Below are positions 35,592-44,355 of a stretch of DNA of 64,000 nt, in pieces. Under the pieces are notes generated by a model. The model ran no database searches. It was given only the letters and a program-made list of their open reading frames with translations, and was not told where the DNA came from. The position numbers and the translations under genes were made by a program. Position 1 is the first letter of the stretch, and each line of letters opens with the position of its first letter. This stretch comes from Geodermatophilus sp. DSM 44513 (GTDB lineage Bacteria > Actinomycetota > Actinomycetes > Mycobacteriales > Geodermatophilaceae), in contig NZ_CP135963.1 of NCBI RefSeq assembly GCF_032460525.1, forward strand, positions 2,790,001-2,854,000, written 5' to 3'.

Positions 35592-36524
35592 TCACCACAG
35601 CGCGGGCAGGAGCAGCAGGGCGGTCGGCGCCAGCAGCAGCAGGCCGGCCGACAGCAGCGCGAGGGCCCGGGCCCAGCCGGGCAGCGGGGCCGGCGGCCGC
35701 AGCAGCCGCACCACCCGGTCCCCCACCGCGCTGCCGGTCACGGCGAGCGCCCCGGACGGCACCCCCGCTCCACCGGCGCCGCCGGCCGCGACCACGATGG
35801 CGCGGGCCAGCGTCCGCCGGGGCGCGGGCCCGGGGAGCGAGGCCAGGGCGACGTCGTCGGCGCGCATCTCCACCAGCGTGCGCACCGCGGCGTGCGCCCG
35901 GGCCGCGGCGGGCAGCACCGGCAGCGCCGCCTCCCAGGCCACGAACGGCAGCAGGTAGAGGTGGTGGTGCTCGCGCAGGTGCGCCCGCTCGTGCGCGACG
36001 ACCGCGGCCAGCGCGGCGTCGTCCAGCTCGGCGACCATCCCGGAGGACAGCACCAGCAGCGGCCGCGCGCCGGGGATGCAGAACGCCACCGGCGCGGGGT
36101 GCTCCAGCAGCCGGGCGTCGGGCAGCGCGGCCGGCTGCACCACCAGCTCCAGCAGCTCCCGGTGCCGGCGGCGGGTGCGCGCCGTGCGCACCCAGGACAG
36201 CAGCAGCACGCCGAGCAGCTCGGTGGCCAGCACGCCGGCGAGGGTCAGCGTCGTCCAGTGGTCGCCGCGGACCGGCGTCCCGGCCGGCCGCCCGGTGGCC
36301 ACCGCCGCCAGCGCCTCGGGCAGCGAGGCGCCCCACGGCGCCAGCCCGTGCACCAGCAGCGCGCCGATGATCGACAGGCCGCCGGCCAGCCCGACCGCCT
36401 GCCAGCAGGCCAGCGCGACCAGCGGGTCGCGGCGCGGCCAGCCGGCGCGGGCCAGCAGCGCCGGCACCGGCCAGGCCAGCAGCGCGGCCAGCACGGCGAG
36501 GGCCGCGGCGGTGGCGGGCAGCAT
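35592..36524 (-). CDS. M56-family (BlaR1/MecR1-like) membrane metallopeptidase
   Basis: Membrane protein of 310 residues, with N-terminal helices (LAVLAALLAWPVPALLARAG, WQAVGLAGGLSIIGALLVHG, TLAGVLATELLGVLLLSWV), a cytoplasmic zinc-protease domain with HExxH in VVAHERAHLREHHH, and a C-terminal helix. BlaR1/MecR1 relatives cleave or inactivate BlaI-type repressors. This version lacks the extracellular penicillin-binding sensor domain, so the signal is unknown. It begins 11 nt after the BlaI-type gene and forms an operon with it. Confidence 0.87.
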   Translation of the reverse strand: MLPATAAALAVLAALLAWPVPALLARAGWPRRDPLVALACWQAVGLAGGLSIIGALLVHGLAPWGASLPEALAAVATGRPAGTPVRGDHWTTLTLAGVLATELLGVLLLSWVRTARTRRRHRELLELVVQPAALPDARLLEHPAPVAFCIPGARPLLVLSSGMVAELDDAALAAVVAHERAHLREHHHLYLLPFVAWEAALPVLPAAARAHAAVRTLVEMRADDVALASLPGPAPRRTLARAIVVAAGGAGGAGVPSGALAVTGSAVGDRVVRLLRPPAPLPGWARALALLSAGLLLLAPTALLLLPALW

Positions 36525-36534
36525 CGGGCGCCGG

Positions 36535-36900
36535 TCAGGCGGTCGGCTCGTCCGGGCCGGCGGCGGCCAGCAGCTCGCGCAGCAGCCTCGCCTCGTCGGG
36601 GTCGACGCCGCCGACGAACCGGGCCAGCACCGCCTGCCGGTCCCCGGCCTGCCCGAGCACCTCGTGCATGAGCTCGGCGGCGTGGTCCTCGCGGGTGCCG
36701 CGGGCCCGGAAGCGCCGCGGCCGGCCCTCGTCGTGCACGACGAAGCCCTTCTGCTCCAGCCGGGACAGCACGGTGTGCACGGTGGTCAGGGCCAGGCCGC
36801 GACCGGCCAGGCCGTCGCGCAGCTCGGTCGCGGCCAGCGGTCCGTCGGCCGACCACAGCCGGTCCATCACCGCGCGCTCGAGGTCTCCCAGCGACGCCAC
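36535..36900 (-). CDS. BlaI/MecI/CopY family repressor
   Basis: Dimeric winged-helix repressor of 121 residues: LGDLERAVMDRLWSADGPLA, TTVHTVLSRLEQKGFVVHDE and RRFRARGTREDHAAELMHEV match the Penicillinase_R family. GTG 36900 follows AGGAGG at 5-6 nt spacing. It is followed by the M56 protease, its expected antagonist. Two TCTACG-NNN-CGTAGA palindromes lie immediately upstream, in the region shared with the divergent cydA, so autorepression and repression of the cytochrome bd operon are likely. Confidence 0.9.
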   Translation of the reverse strand: MASLGDLERAVMDRLWSADGPLAATELRDGLAGRGLALTTVHTVLSRLEQKGFVVHDEGRPRRFRARGTREDHAAELMHEVLGQAGDRQAVLARFVGGVDPDEARLLRELLAAAGPDEPTA

Positions 36901-36936
36901 GTGCTCCTCCTGTCCGCCGGGTCACACCGGGACTCT

Positions 36937-36975
36937 TCTACGTCGCGTAGAGGTTACCTTCTACGAGGCGTAGAA
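36937..36975. promoter_or_regulatory. Two BlaI-type operators between blaI and cydA
   Basis: Palindrome 1 is TCTACGTCGCGTAGA (36937-36951); palindrome 2 is TTCTACGAGGCGTAGAA (36959-36975). Both are perfect TCTACG-N3-CGTAGA, with centres 23 bp apart (about two helical turns). BlaI family operators are of the TACA/TGTA or TACG/CGTA class. They lie 36 nt from the blaI start and 40 nt from the cydA start. Confidence 0.82.
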
Positions 36976-37015
36976 AAGGATGCGTCGATCGTACGACGAC
37001 CGGAGGGGACCCGCC

Positions 37016-38545
37016 GTGGACGTGCTGGACGTCGCACGCTGGCAGTTCGGGATCACGACCGTCTACCACTTCCTCATGGTCCCGCTGACCATCGGGCTGG
37101 GGCTGCTGGTCGCCGTCATGCACACCATGTGGGTGCGCACGGACAAGCCAGAGTGGCTGCGGATGACCCGCTTCTGGGGCCGGGTCTACCTGGTCAACTT
37201 CGTGCTCGGCGTGGCCACCGGGCTGGTGCAGGAGTTCCAGTTCGGCCTGGCCTGGAGCGAGTACTCCCGCTTCGTCGGCGACGTCTTCGGCTCGCTGCTC
37301 GCCCTGGAGGCGCTGCTCGCCTTCTTCCTGGAGTCGACCTTCCTCGGCCTGTGGATCTTCGGCTGGGGCCGCATCCCGAAGAAGCTGCACCTGGCCGCGC
37401 TGTGGGCCGCGGTCGTCGGCTCGATCGTCAGCGCCTACTTCATCATCGCGGCCAACTCCTGGATGCAGCACCCGGTCGGCGTGGTCACCGACGACGCCAC
37501 CGGCCGCCCCGTGCAGGTCGACTTCCTCGCCGTCCTCACCAACAACACCGCGCTGGCCGCGTTCAGCCACGCCATCGTCGCCGCGCTCATGGTCGCCGGC
37601 GCCCTGCTGGTCGGCATCGGCCTGTGGCACCTGCGCCGCCGGGCGCTGGCCGGGCAGCCCGAGGACACCGACTCCCGGGTCTGGCGCCGCTCGGTGCGCC
37701 TCGGCGGGGTCGTCTCGCTGGCCGCCTTCGTGCTGGTCTCCCTCACCGGCGACTGGCAGGGCAAGCTGATGTACGCCCAGCAGCCGCTCAAGATGAGCTC
37801 CGCCGAGGCGCTGTGCGAGACCGAGGCGCCGGCCCCGTTCTCGGTCTTCGCCTGGAGCAAGCTCGGCTCCAACGAGTGCGACGACGTCCGCTCCATCACC
37901 ATCCCCGGGCTGGTGTCCTTCCTCGCCCACGGCGACTTCTCCAGCGCCGTCCCGGGGGTCAACCAGCTGCAGGAGGAGTACGCCGAGGTCTACGGCGCGA
38001 CCTACCCCGACGACCCGTCCCGGTTCGGCGCGCTGGCCGGCGAGGAGGTCGACTACACGCCGCTGCTGGCGGTCTCCTACTGGAGCTTCCGGCTGATGAT
38101 CGGCATGGGTGCCGTCTCCGCCGGCGTGGCCGCCTACGCGCTGTGGGCGACCCGGCGGGGCCGGGTGCCCACCTCCCGGCTCGGCGTGTACGGCTCGCTG
38201 GCCGCCGTCGCCGCGCCCTTCGTGGCCAACGCGACCGGGTGGGTCTTCACCGAGATGGGCCGCCAGCCCTTCGTCGTGCACCCCAACCCCGACGTGCCGG
38301 TCGAGGACCAGGTCTGGTTCTTCACCGCCCAGGCCGTCTCCCCCGGCGTCACCGCCGCCGAGGTGTGGACGTCGCTGACGCTGCTCACCCTGGTCTACGG
38401 CGCGCTGGCCGTCGTCGAGCTGGGGCTGCTCACCCGCTTCGTGCGCCGTGGCGTCACCACCGGGGACGGTGCCGCCGTCCCGGCCGCCGGCACCGACGAC
38501 ACCTCCCGGGACGCCGACGACGACGTCCTCTCCTTCGCCCACTGA
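37016..38545 (+). CDS. cydA: Cytochrome bd ubiquinol/menaquinol oxidase subunit I
   Basis: Haem-binding subunit of the high-affinity, oxygen-scavenging terminal oxidase, 509 residues, about nine membrane helices. The N-terminus DVLDVARWQFGITTVYHFLM carries the conserved high-spin haem His region; GLVQEFQFGLAWSEYSRFVG and HAIVAALMVAGALLVGIG and the GWVFTEMGRQPFVVHP motif are typical. The Q-loop is present (KMSSAEALCETEAPAPFSVF). GTG 37016 has GGAGGGG 8 nt upstream. It is the first gene of cydA-cydB-cydDC. The BlaI-type operators upstream suggest repression by the divergent regulator. Confidence 0.95.
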   Translation: MDVLDVARWQFGITTVYHFLMVPLTIGLGLLVAVMHTMWVRTDKPEWLRMTRFWGRVYLVNFVLGVATGLVQEFQFGLAWSEYSRFVGDVFGSLLALEALLAFFLESTFLGLWIFGWGRIPKKLHLAALWAAVVGSIVSAYFIIAANSWMQHPVGVVTDDATGRPVQVDFLAVLTNNTALAAFSHAIVAALMVAGALLVGIGLWHLRRRALAGQPEDTDSRVWRRSVRLGGVVSLAAFVLVSLTGDWQGKLMYAQQPLKMSSAEALCETEAPAPFSVFAWSKLGSNECDDVRSITIPGLVSFLAHGDFSSAVPGVNQLQEEYAEVYGATYPDDPSRFGALAGEEVDYTPLLAVSYWSFRLMIGMGAVSAGVAAYALWATRRGRVPTSRLGVYGSLAAVAAPFVANATGWVFTEMGRQPFVVHPNPDVPVEDQVWFFTAQAVSPGVTAAEVWTSLTLLTLVYGALAVVELGLLTRFVRRGVTTGDGAAVPAAGTDDTSRDADDDVLSFAH

Positions 38546-38559
38546 CCGGGAGCCACACC

Positions 38560-39606
38560 GTGGACCTGCAGACCCTCTGGTTCGCCGCCGTCGCGCTGCT
38601 GTGGACCGGCTTCCTGCTGCTCGAGGGCTTCGACGTCGGCGTCGCCGCGCTGCTGCCGGTGCTCGGCCGGCGCGGTGCCGACGGCGGGCGCGCCGACCGG
38701 CACCTCATGCTGCGCACCATCGGCCCGGTGTGGGACGGCAACGAGGTCTGGCTGATCACCGCCGTCGGCGCGGTGTTCGCCGCCTTCCCCGGCTGGTACG
38801 CCACCTGGCTGCCGGCGCTGTACCTGCCGTTCGTCCTCGTGCTGCTCGGGCTGATCGTCCGCGCGGTCGCCTTCGAGTGGCGGCACGCCCACCCCGACCC
38901 GCGCTGGGACGCCACCTGGACCCGCGTCATCACCGGCGGCTCGCTGCTCGCCGCGGCCGGCATCGGCGCCGCACTCGGCGCGACCACCCTCGGCCTGCCG
39001 ATCGGTGCGGACGGCACCCGGGTCGGCGGCGCGTTCTCCGGGCTGGGATGGCCGGCGCTGCTGGGTGCGGTCGCCGTCCTGGCGTTCTCCGTGGTGCACG
39101 GCGCGGTGTTCCTGGCGCTGAAGACCGACGGCCCGCTGCGGGTGGCCGCCCGCGCCCTCGCGCTGCGCTGGATGCCGCTGGCCGCGCTGCCGCTGCTGGC
39201 CTGGGCCGGCCTGGTGCACCTGCGGTCCGGGACGCCGGTCACCGGGGCGCTGTGGCTGGCCGCGGCGCTGGCCGTGCTGGTCGCCTGGGCGCGGCTGCGG
39301 GTCGGCCGCGAGGGCCAGGCGTTCGCCGCGTGGGGCGCGATGCTGGCGGCCGCCGCCGCGACGGTCTTCGGGGCGGCCTACCCGGTCGTCGTCCCGTCCA
39401 CGATCGACCCGGCGTTCGGCCTCACGATCGCCGAGGCCTCGGTCAGCGACTACACGCTCACCGTGATGACCTGGGCCGCCGGCATCGGGCTGCCCGTGGT
39501 GCTGGGCTACCAGGCGTGGACCTACTGGGTGTTCCGGGCGCGGCTGACCGCCGAGCCCCAGCACGCGGGGTCACCGCACGCCGGGCCCACCGGGACGCTC
39601 GCATGA
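38560..39606 (+). CDS. cydB: Cytochrome bd oxidase subunit II
   Basis: Second membrane subunit of cytochrome bd, 348 residues, about eight or nine helices. It begins VDLQTLWFAAVALLWTGFLL, then has the family signatures LEGFDVGVAALLPVLGR, RTIGPVWDGNEVWLITAVGA and FPGWYATWLPALYLPFVLV. GTG 38560 lies 14 nt after the cydA stop. The ATG of the fused ABC exporter overlaps its stop (ATGA). The open frame extends far upstream on this strand but only this part is CydB. Confidence 0.94.
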   Translation: MDLQTLWFAAVALLWTGFLLLEGFDVGVAALLPVLGRRGADGGRADRHLMLRTIGPVWDGNEVWLITAVGAVFAAFPGWYATWLPALYLPFVLVLLGLIVRAVAFEWRHAHPDPRWDATWTRVITGGSLLAAAGIGAALGATTLGLPIGADGTRVGGAFSGLGWPALLGAVAVLAFSVVHGAVFLALKTDGPLRVAARALALRWMPLAALPLLAWAGLVHLRSGTPVTGALWLAAALAVLVAWARLRVGREGQAFAAWGAMLAAAAATVFGAAYPVVVPSTIDPAFGLTIAEASVSDYTLTVMTWAAGIGLPVVLGYQAWTYWVFRARLTAEPQHAGSPHAGPTGTLA

Positions 39607-42600
39607 CCCGCCAATATCGCGACAAAGGCGGTCGCCTGTCGCGCGCGGGTGGCACTTCCGACCGCGGGCCGCTGGGGGCGCTGGCCGGCGTCCCCGGGGT
39701 GACCGCGGCGCTGGTCCGCGCCGGGGCCGCCGCGCTCGGCCAGGTCGCCGGGCTGGTGCTGCTCGCCGCCGGACTGGCGCACGCGGTGGCCCGCGCCGCC
39801 GGCCAGGACGACGGGGCGCTGACCGGCCCGCTGCTCGTCGCGGCCGCCGGCGTGGCAGTGCGCGCGGTCGCCGGGTGGGCCGGGGAGCTGCTCGCCGCCC
39901 GGGACGCCCGCCGCGCCGAGGAGCGGTTGCGCGCCGCGCTGGTCGCCCGGCTGGCCGCCTCCCCCGCCGCGGTCGCGGCCGCCGGCGGTCCCGGCCCGGC
40001 GGCGGTCCTGGCCACCACCCGGCTGGCCGATCTCGCGCCCGCCCTGGCCGCCCGGCTGCCCGCGCTGGCCTCGGCGGTCGTCGTGCCGCCGGTGCTGCTG
40101 GTCGTCCTGGCCTGGACCGACCTGCTGTCGGCCGTCCTGGTCGCGTTCACCCTGCCGCTGGTGCCGGTGTTCATGGTGCTGGTCGGGCTGACCACCCGGG
40201 ACGGCACGACCGTGGCCGCCCGCGCGCTGGACCGGATCGCCGCGCACGTGGCCGAGCTGGTCCGCGGGCTGCCGGTGCTGGTCGGCCTCGGCCGGGCCGC
40301 CGAGCAAGCCGCGGCGCTCGCCGAGCTGGGCGAGGCCGCCCGCCGCCGCACGATGGCGACGCTGCGGCTGGCCTTCCTCTCCGCGCTGGTGCTCGAGCTG
40401 CTCGCCACCCTGTCGGTCGCGCTGGTCGCGGTCACCGTCGGCCTGCGGCTGGTGCACGGCGACCTGGCCCTGGCGGTCGGGCTGACCGCGCTGCTGCTCG
40501 CGCCGGAGGCGTTCGCCCCGCTGCGCGCGCTGGGCGCCGCGCACCACGCCGGTGAGGACGCCGCGCTGGCCGCCGCCGAGGCCCGCGCGGTGCTCGACAC
40601 CCCCGTGCCCGTCGCGGTCCCGGCCGTGGACGCCGACCCACGCGGTGCCGACGTCACCGTCACCGGGCTCGCCGTCCGCTTCCCCGGTCGCACGGTGCCC
40701 GCCCTGACGCCGGTCGACCTCGCCGTCCGGCCCGGCGAGCTGATCGCGCTGCAGGGTGCCAGCGGCTCGGGCAAGTCCACGCTGCTCGCCGTCCTCGCCG
40801 GGGTGGTCGACCCGTCCGCGCAGGTGGCGGGCTCGGTGACCGGCGTCCCGGACGGCGGGGTCGCGTACGTGCCGCAGTCCCCGCGCACCACCGGCGCGAC
40901 CGTCGCCGACGAGCTCCGCCGGCACGCCGGCTCCGCACCCGGCATCGACGAGGTCGTCGGGGAGGCGTACGTCGTCGAGGCGCTGGCCCGGGTCGGCGCC
41001 GCCGGCCTGGCCGGCCGGGCCTGCACCACCCTGTCCCCCGGCGAGCTGCAGCGGGTGGCACTGGCCCGGGGGCTGGTGCGGGTCCGCCGCGGCGCCCGGC
41101 TGCTGCTGCTCGACGAGCCGACCGCGCACCTGGACGACGCCGCCGCCGCCACCGTGGCCGCGGTGCTGGCCGGGCTGCGCGGCACGGTGAGCGTCCTGCT
41201 GGTCACCCACGACCCGGCGCTCGCGGCGCTGGCCGACCGCACCGTCGAGCTGCCGGCCGCCGGTGCCTCGACCGCGGTCCATGCACACACCGCCGCATCC
41301 GCCCCCGATCCGACGACGGGACGTGCACACACCGCTGAGCCGGAGCCGGTCGCGGCGGTGCACGCGGACGGCGGGCTGCGCTGGCCGCGGCGGGCGCTGG
41401 CGCGGGCGGTGCTCGCCGGCACCGCGTCGGCCGGGGCCGGCGTGGCGCTGACCGCGGTGTCCGGCTGGCTGATCGTGCGGGCCGCGGAGATGCCGCCGGT
41501 GCTGACCCTGCTGGTGGCGATCGTCGGTGTGCGGGCGTTCGGCCTGGGCCGGGCGGGGCTGCGCTGGACCGAGCGGCTGACCGCGCACGACGCGGTGCTG
41601 CGGCTGGCCGCCGACCTGCGGGTGCGGGTGTGGCGGGCGCTGGCGGCGCAGGGCCTGGCGGCCGACCGGACGCCGGGGTCGGCGCTGGCCCGCGTGGTCG
41701 GCGACGTCGGCCTGGTGCAGGACCTCGCGGTGCGTGTCGTCCCCCCGGCACTGGTCGCCGGCACGGTGACCACGGCGACGCTGGGCGCGCTGGCCCTCGT
41801 CTCCCCCGCCGCGGGTGCGGCCGCGGCAGCGGTGCTGCTCGCTGCCGTCGGGCTGGTGCTCGCCGCCCACCGCCGGGTCGACGCCGGCGCCGCCCGCACC
41901 GAGGCCGCGCTGCGGGTGGCCGCGCTGCGCGACACCACGACGGTGCTGGAGGGGGCGGCCGACCTGCGGGCGCACGGCCTGGCCGGCCGGACGGCGGCGG
42001 ACCTGGCCGGCCTGGCCGCGCAGCGGTCGGCGGCCGACGGCGCGCGCACCCGGGCCGGGGCGCTGGGCACCGGGGCGGTCGTCCTCGGCACCGGGCTGGC
42101 CGCGGTCGCCGCCGCGGCGGCGGGGGCCGCGACGGGGGTCACCGGCCCGGCGGTCGCGGTGCTCGCGCTCGCCCCGCTGGCCCTGGCCGAGCCGCTGGCC
42201 GGGTTGGTGACGGCCCTGCAGCGGCGCGGCGCGCTGGCCGACGCCCGGGCCCGCCTCGACGCCGTCCTCACCGCACCGGTGCCGGCCGACCCGGCCGACC
42301 CGCTCCCGGTCCCCGCGCCGGTGCGCGGGCTGGCCACCGACGGCCTGGTCGCCGGCTGGCCGGGCGGCCCGGACGTGCTGCGCGGCCTGACCACCCGCGC
42401 CGCCGCGGACGGCGGGTGGCTGGTCGTGCGCGGGCCGTCGGGCTCGGGCAAGTCGACGTTCCTCGCCGTGCTGCTCGCGGCGCTCCGCCCGCGCGCCGGG
42501 GGCTGGACGCTCGGCGGGGTCGACACCGCGCGGCTGACCGGGGACGGCGTCCGGTCGCGGACGGCCTGGCTGCCGCAGGACGCGCACGTGTTCGCCTCGA

Positions 42601-43004
42601 CCGTCCGCGCCAACCTGGCGCTGGCCGCCCCGCGCGGCGGGCTGGCCGGCCCGGACGGCGAGGCCCGGATGCGCGCCGCGCTGGCGGCCAGCGGGCTGGG
42701 CGGGCTGCTGGCCGGGCTGCCCGAGGGGCTGGACACGCCGGTCGGCGCGGGCGGCACCGCGCTGTCCGGCGGGGAGCGGCGCCGGCTGGCCGCGGCACGG
42801 GCGCTGCTGGCCGACCGGGACGTGGTGCTGCTCGACGAGCCGACCGCGCACCTGGACCCGCCGACCGCCGCCGCGCTGCTGGGCGACCTGCGCGCCGCGC
42901 TGGCCGGCCGGGTGGTGGTCTGCGTGACCCACGACGACACCGTGGAGCGGGCCGGCGACACCGTCGTCCGGCTGGGGTCCGCGGAGCCGGCCCGGGTCGG
43001 CTGA
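39603..43004 (+). CDS. cydDC: Fused CydD-CydC heterodimeric ABC exporter
   Basis: Single 1,133-residue protein containing both halves of the thiol (cysteine/glutathione) exporter needed for cytochrome bd assembly. The first half has a membrane domain (about 20-330) and ATPase (GASGSGKST Walker A near residue 387, signature LSPGELQRVALARGL, Walker B LLLLDEPTAHLD). A Pro/Ala linker (about 555-585) follows. The second half has a membrane domain (about 590-860) and ATPase (GPSGSGKST, LSGGERRRLAAARAL, VVLLDEPTAHLD). The start ATG 39603 overlaps the cydB stop. The first 20 residues are unusually hydrophilic and are encoded by a hairpin-forming, relatively AT-rich patch. Fused CydDC is known in some actinobacteria. 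Confidence 0.92.
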   Translation: MTRQYRDKGGRLSRAGGTSDRGPLGALAGVPGVTAALVRAGAAALGQVAGLVLLAAGLAHAVARAAGQDDGALTGPLLVAAAGVAVRAVAGWAGELLAARDARRAEERLRAALVARLAASPAAVAAAGGPGPAAVLATTRLADLAPALAARLPALASAVVVPPVLLVVLAWTDLLSAVLVAFTLPLVPVFMVLVGLTTRDGTTVAARALDRIAAHVAELVRGLPVLVGLGRAAEQAAALAELGEAARRRTMATLRLAFLSALVLELLATLSVALVAVTVGLRLVHGDLALAVGLTALLLAPEAFAPLRALGAAHHAGEDAALAAAEARAVLDTPVPVAVPAVDADPRGADVTVTGLAVRFPGRTVPALTPVDLAVRPGELIALQGASGSGKSTLLAVLAGVVDPSAQVAGSVTGVPDGGVAYVPQSPRTTGATVADELRRHAGSAPGIDEVVGEAYVVEALARVGAAGLAGRACTTLSPGELQRVALARGLVRVRRGARLLLLDEPTAHLDDAAAATVAAVLAGLRGTVSVLLVTHDPALAALADRTVELPAAGASTAVHAHTAASAPDPTTGRAHTAEPEPVAAVHADGGLRWPRRALARAVLAGTASAGAGVALTAVSGWLIVRAAEMPPVLTLLVAIVGVRAFGLGRAGLRWTERLTAHDAVLRLAADLRVRVWRALAAQGLAADRTPGSALARVVGDVGLVQDLAVRVVPPALVAGTVTTATLGALALVSPAAGAAAAAVLLAAVGLVLAAHRRVDAGAARTEAALRVAALRDTTTVLEGAADLRAHGLAGRTAADLAGLAAQRSAADGARTRAGALGTGAVVLGTGLAAVAAAAAGAATGVTGPAVAVLALAPLALAEPLAGLVTALQRRGALADARARLDAVLTAPVPADPADPLPVPAPVRGLATDGLVAGWPGGPDVLRGLTTRAAADGGWLVVRGPSGSGKSTFLAVLLAALRPRAGGWTLGGVDTARLTGDGVRSRTAWLPQDAHVFASTVRANLALAAPRGGLAGPDGEARMRAALAASGLGGLLAGLPEGLDTPVGAGGTALSGGERRRLAAARALLADRDVVLLDEPTAHLDPPTAAALLGDLRAALAGRVVVCVTHDDTVERAGDTVVRLGSAEPARVG

Positions 43005-43098
43005 GCGGCCGAGGTCGCTCGCGTCCCGTCGTGCCGGAGCAGCGACGCAGGTCCTCCGGACGACGGCCGTGCCCGGACCGCGGCGCAGGGGTCCTCCC

Positions 43099-43590
43099 TC
43101 AGGCCGGGGGCTCCGGCAGGACGACCACGCCGTCGGCATCCGCGCACAGCCACTCGCCCTCGCGGAACACCACCCCGGCGAACACCACGGGGACCCCGGC
43201 CTGACCGGAGTGCAGCCCGCGCTGGCTGCGGCGCGGGAAGGCGGCCAGCGCCCGGACGCCGAGCGGCTGGGCGGCCAGCTCGTCGGCGTCCCGGATGCAG
43301 CCGTACACCACGATGCCGGCCCAGCCGTTGGCCGCCGCGGAGACCGCCAGGTTGCCGCCGACCAGCCCGCAGCGCAGCGAGCCGCCCCCGTCGACGACGA
43401 GCACCCGGCCCTCCCCGGGCCCCTCGACCGCCTGCTTCACCAGGGTGTTGTCCTCGAACACCTTGAGGGTGGCGATCGGCCCGCAGAAGGCCGGCCGCCC
43501 CCCGAAGGCCCGGAACACCGGTGCGCACACCTGGGCCTCCGGGTGCTCGTCGCAGAGGTCGGTCGTCGCGGGCACGGGTGTGTCGGTCAT
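43099..43590 (-). CDS. rraA: RraA-family protein (RNase E regulator-like / HMG aldolase-like)
   Basis: Protein of 163 residues of the RraA/MenG-like fold. It has [60 protein letters not shown] and [20 protein letters not shown]; the GGNLA, R and D residues form the known active site of the divalent-metal oxaloacetate/4-hydroxy-4-methyl-2-oxoglutarate aldolases. Both an RNase E inhibitor role and an aldolase role are possible; the catabolic neighbourhood makes aldolase plausible. ATG 43590 is preceded 8 nt upstream by TATAAC (43604-43599), so it is probably leaderless. It is divergent from a GntR gene. Confidence 0.88.
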   Translation of the reverse strand: MTDTPVPATTDLCDEHPEAQVCAPVFRAFGGRPAFCGPIATLKVFEDNTLVKQAVEGPGEGRVLVVDGGGSLRCGLVGGNLAVSAAANGWAGIVVYGCIRDADELAAQPLGVRALAAFPRRSQRGLHSGQAGVPVVFAGVVFREGEWLCADADGVVVLPEPPA

Positions 43591-43683
43591 GGACCGAAGT
43601 TATAAGCTGACGGGAGGATCGCGCAGATCAGGCATTTCGCTGCAGCTCAGCGGGTCGTCGAGGTTGTGAGGACAGGGGACGGC

Positions 43684-44355
43684 ATGGACGAACCGGGCAG
43701 CACGAAGGGCGAACTGGCCTACGCGCGGGTCCGCGAGCTGGTCCTGTCCGGTGAGCTGGCCCCGGGCGCGGTGGTCAACCAGGCCACCCTGGCGCGGCGG
43801 ATCGGGGTGAGCACCACTCCGCTGCGGGAGGCGCTGCGGCGGCTGGCCCAGCAGGGTCTCGTGGAGCTCGGCGCCCACCGCGACGCCCGGGTCGCCCCGC
43901 TGGACGCGGGTGAGGCCCGCGACCTGGTCGAGCTGCGCCAGGACCTCGACCCGTTCGCCGCCGGCCTGGCCGCCCAGCGCCGCACCGCCGCGGACCTCGC
44001 CGCCATGGCCGACGGCCTGGCCCGGCTGGAGTCGCTGTCCGACGACCCCTCCCCCGGCCAGCTGGCCGGGCACCGCCGGTTCCACGCCGCGGTCTACCGC
44101 GCGTCGCACAACGCGCTGCTCGTGGCCACCCTCGACGGCCTGTGGGACAAGACCGACCGCTACCGGCGGCACGCCCTGCGGACCGGGCGCAGCGACACCG
44201 AACGCGCGCGGCGGGCCGAGGAGCACCGGCTGCTGTTCGAGCTGGTGCAGGACCGCGACGCCGCCGGGGCCGCCGAGCTCATGCGCCGCCACGTGGAGAC
44301 CAGTCTCGCGGCCCGGGCCGCCGGGAGCCTGACCACCTCGCACCGCCCGGCGTGA
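43684..44355 (+). CDS. GntR family (FCD/FadR-type) transcriptional regulator
   Basis: Regulator of 223 residues. The winged helix (about 10-75) includes LAYARVRELVLSGELAPGAV and LARRIGVSTTPLREALRRLA; the FCD ligand-binding domain (about 85-215) has the metal-ligand pattern DLDPFAAGL, HRRFHAAVYRASHNALL and EEHRLLFELVQ then MRRHVETSL, typical of dicarboxylate- or sugar-acid-binding members. ATG 43684 has GGGGA about 5 nt upstream; the frame opens at 43666. The stop overlaps the MFS transporter gene (GTGA), and rraA is divergent. An inverted repeat CGCTG-N5-CAGCG at 43638-43652 is a possible operator. Confidence 0.88.
   Translation: MDEPGSTKGELAYARVRELVLSGELAPGAVVNQATLARRIGVSTTPLREALRRLAQQGLVELGAHRDARVAPLDAGEARDLVELRQDLDPFAAGLAAQRRTAADLAAMADGLARLESLSDDPSPGQLAGHRRFHAAVYRASHNALLVATLDGLWDKTDRYRRHALRTGRSDTERARRAEEHRLLFELVQDRDAAGAAELMRRHVETSLAARAAGSLTTSHRPA

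Noticed and set aside
43005..43098. Another copy of the interspersed hairpin repeat after rraA
   Set aside because: GAGGGAGGACCCC follows the rraA stop, but the conserved loop words and complementary arm are missing. Possibly an unrelated terminator.
39458..43528. Very long minus-strand open frames (over 1,200 codons) opposite cydB-cydDC
   Set aside because: They are antisense shadows produced by the GC-rich third codon positions of the fused CydDC; composition is Arg/Ala/Ser-rich with no domain. The plus-strand gene has clear ABC motifs.
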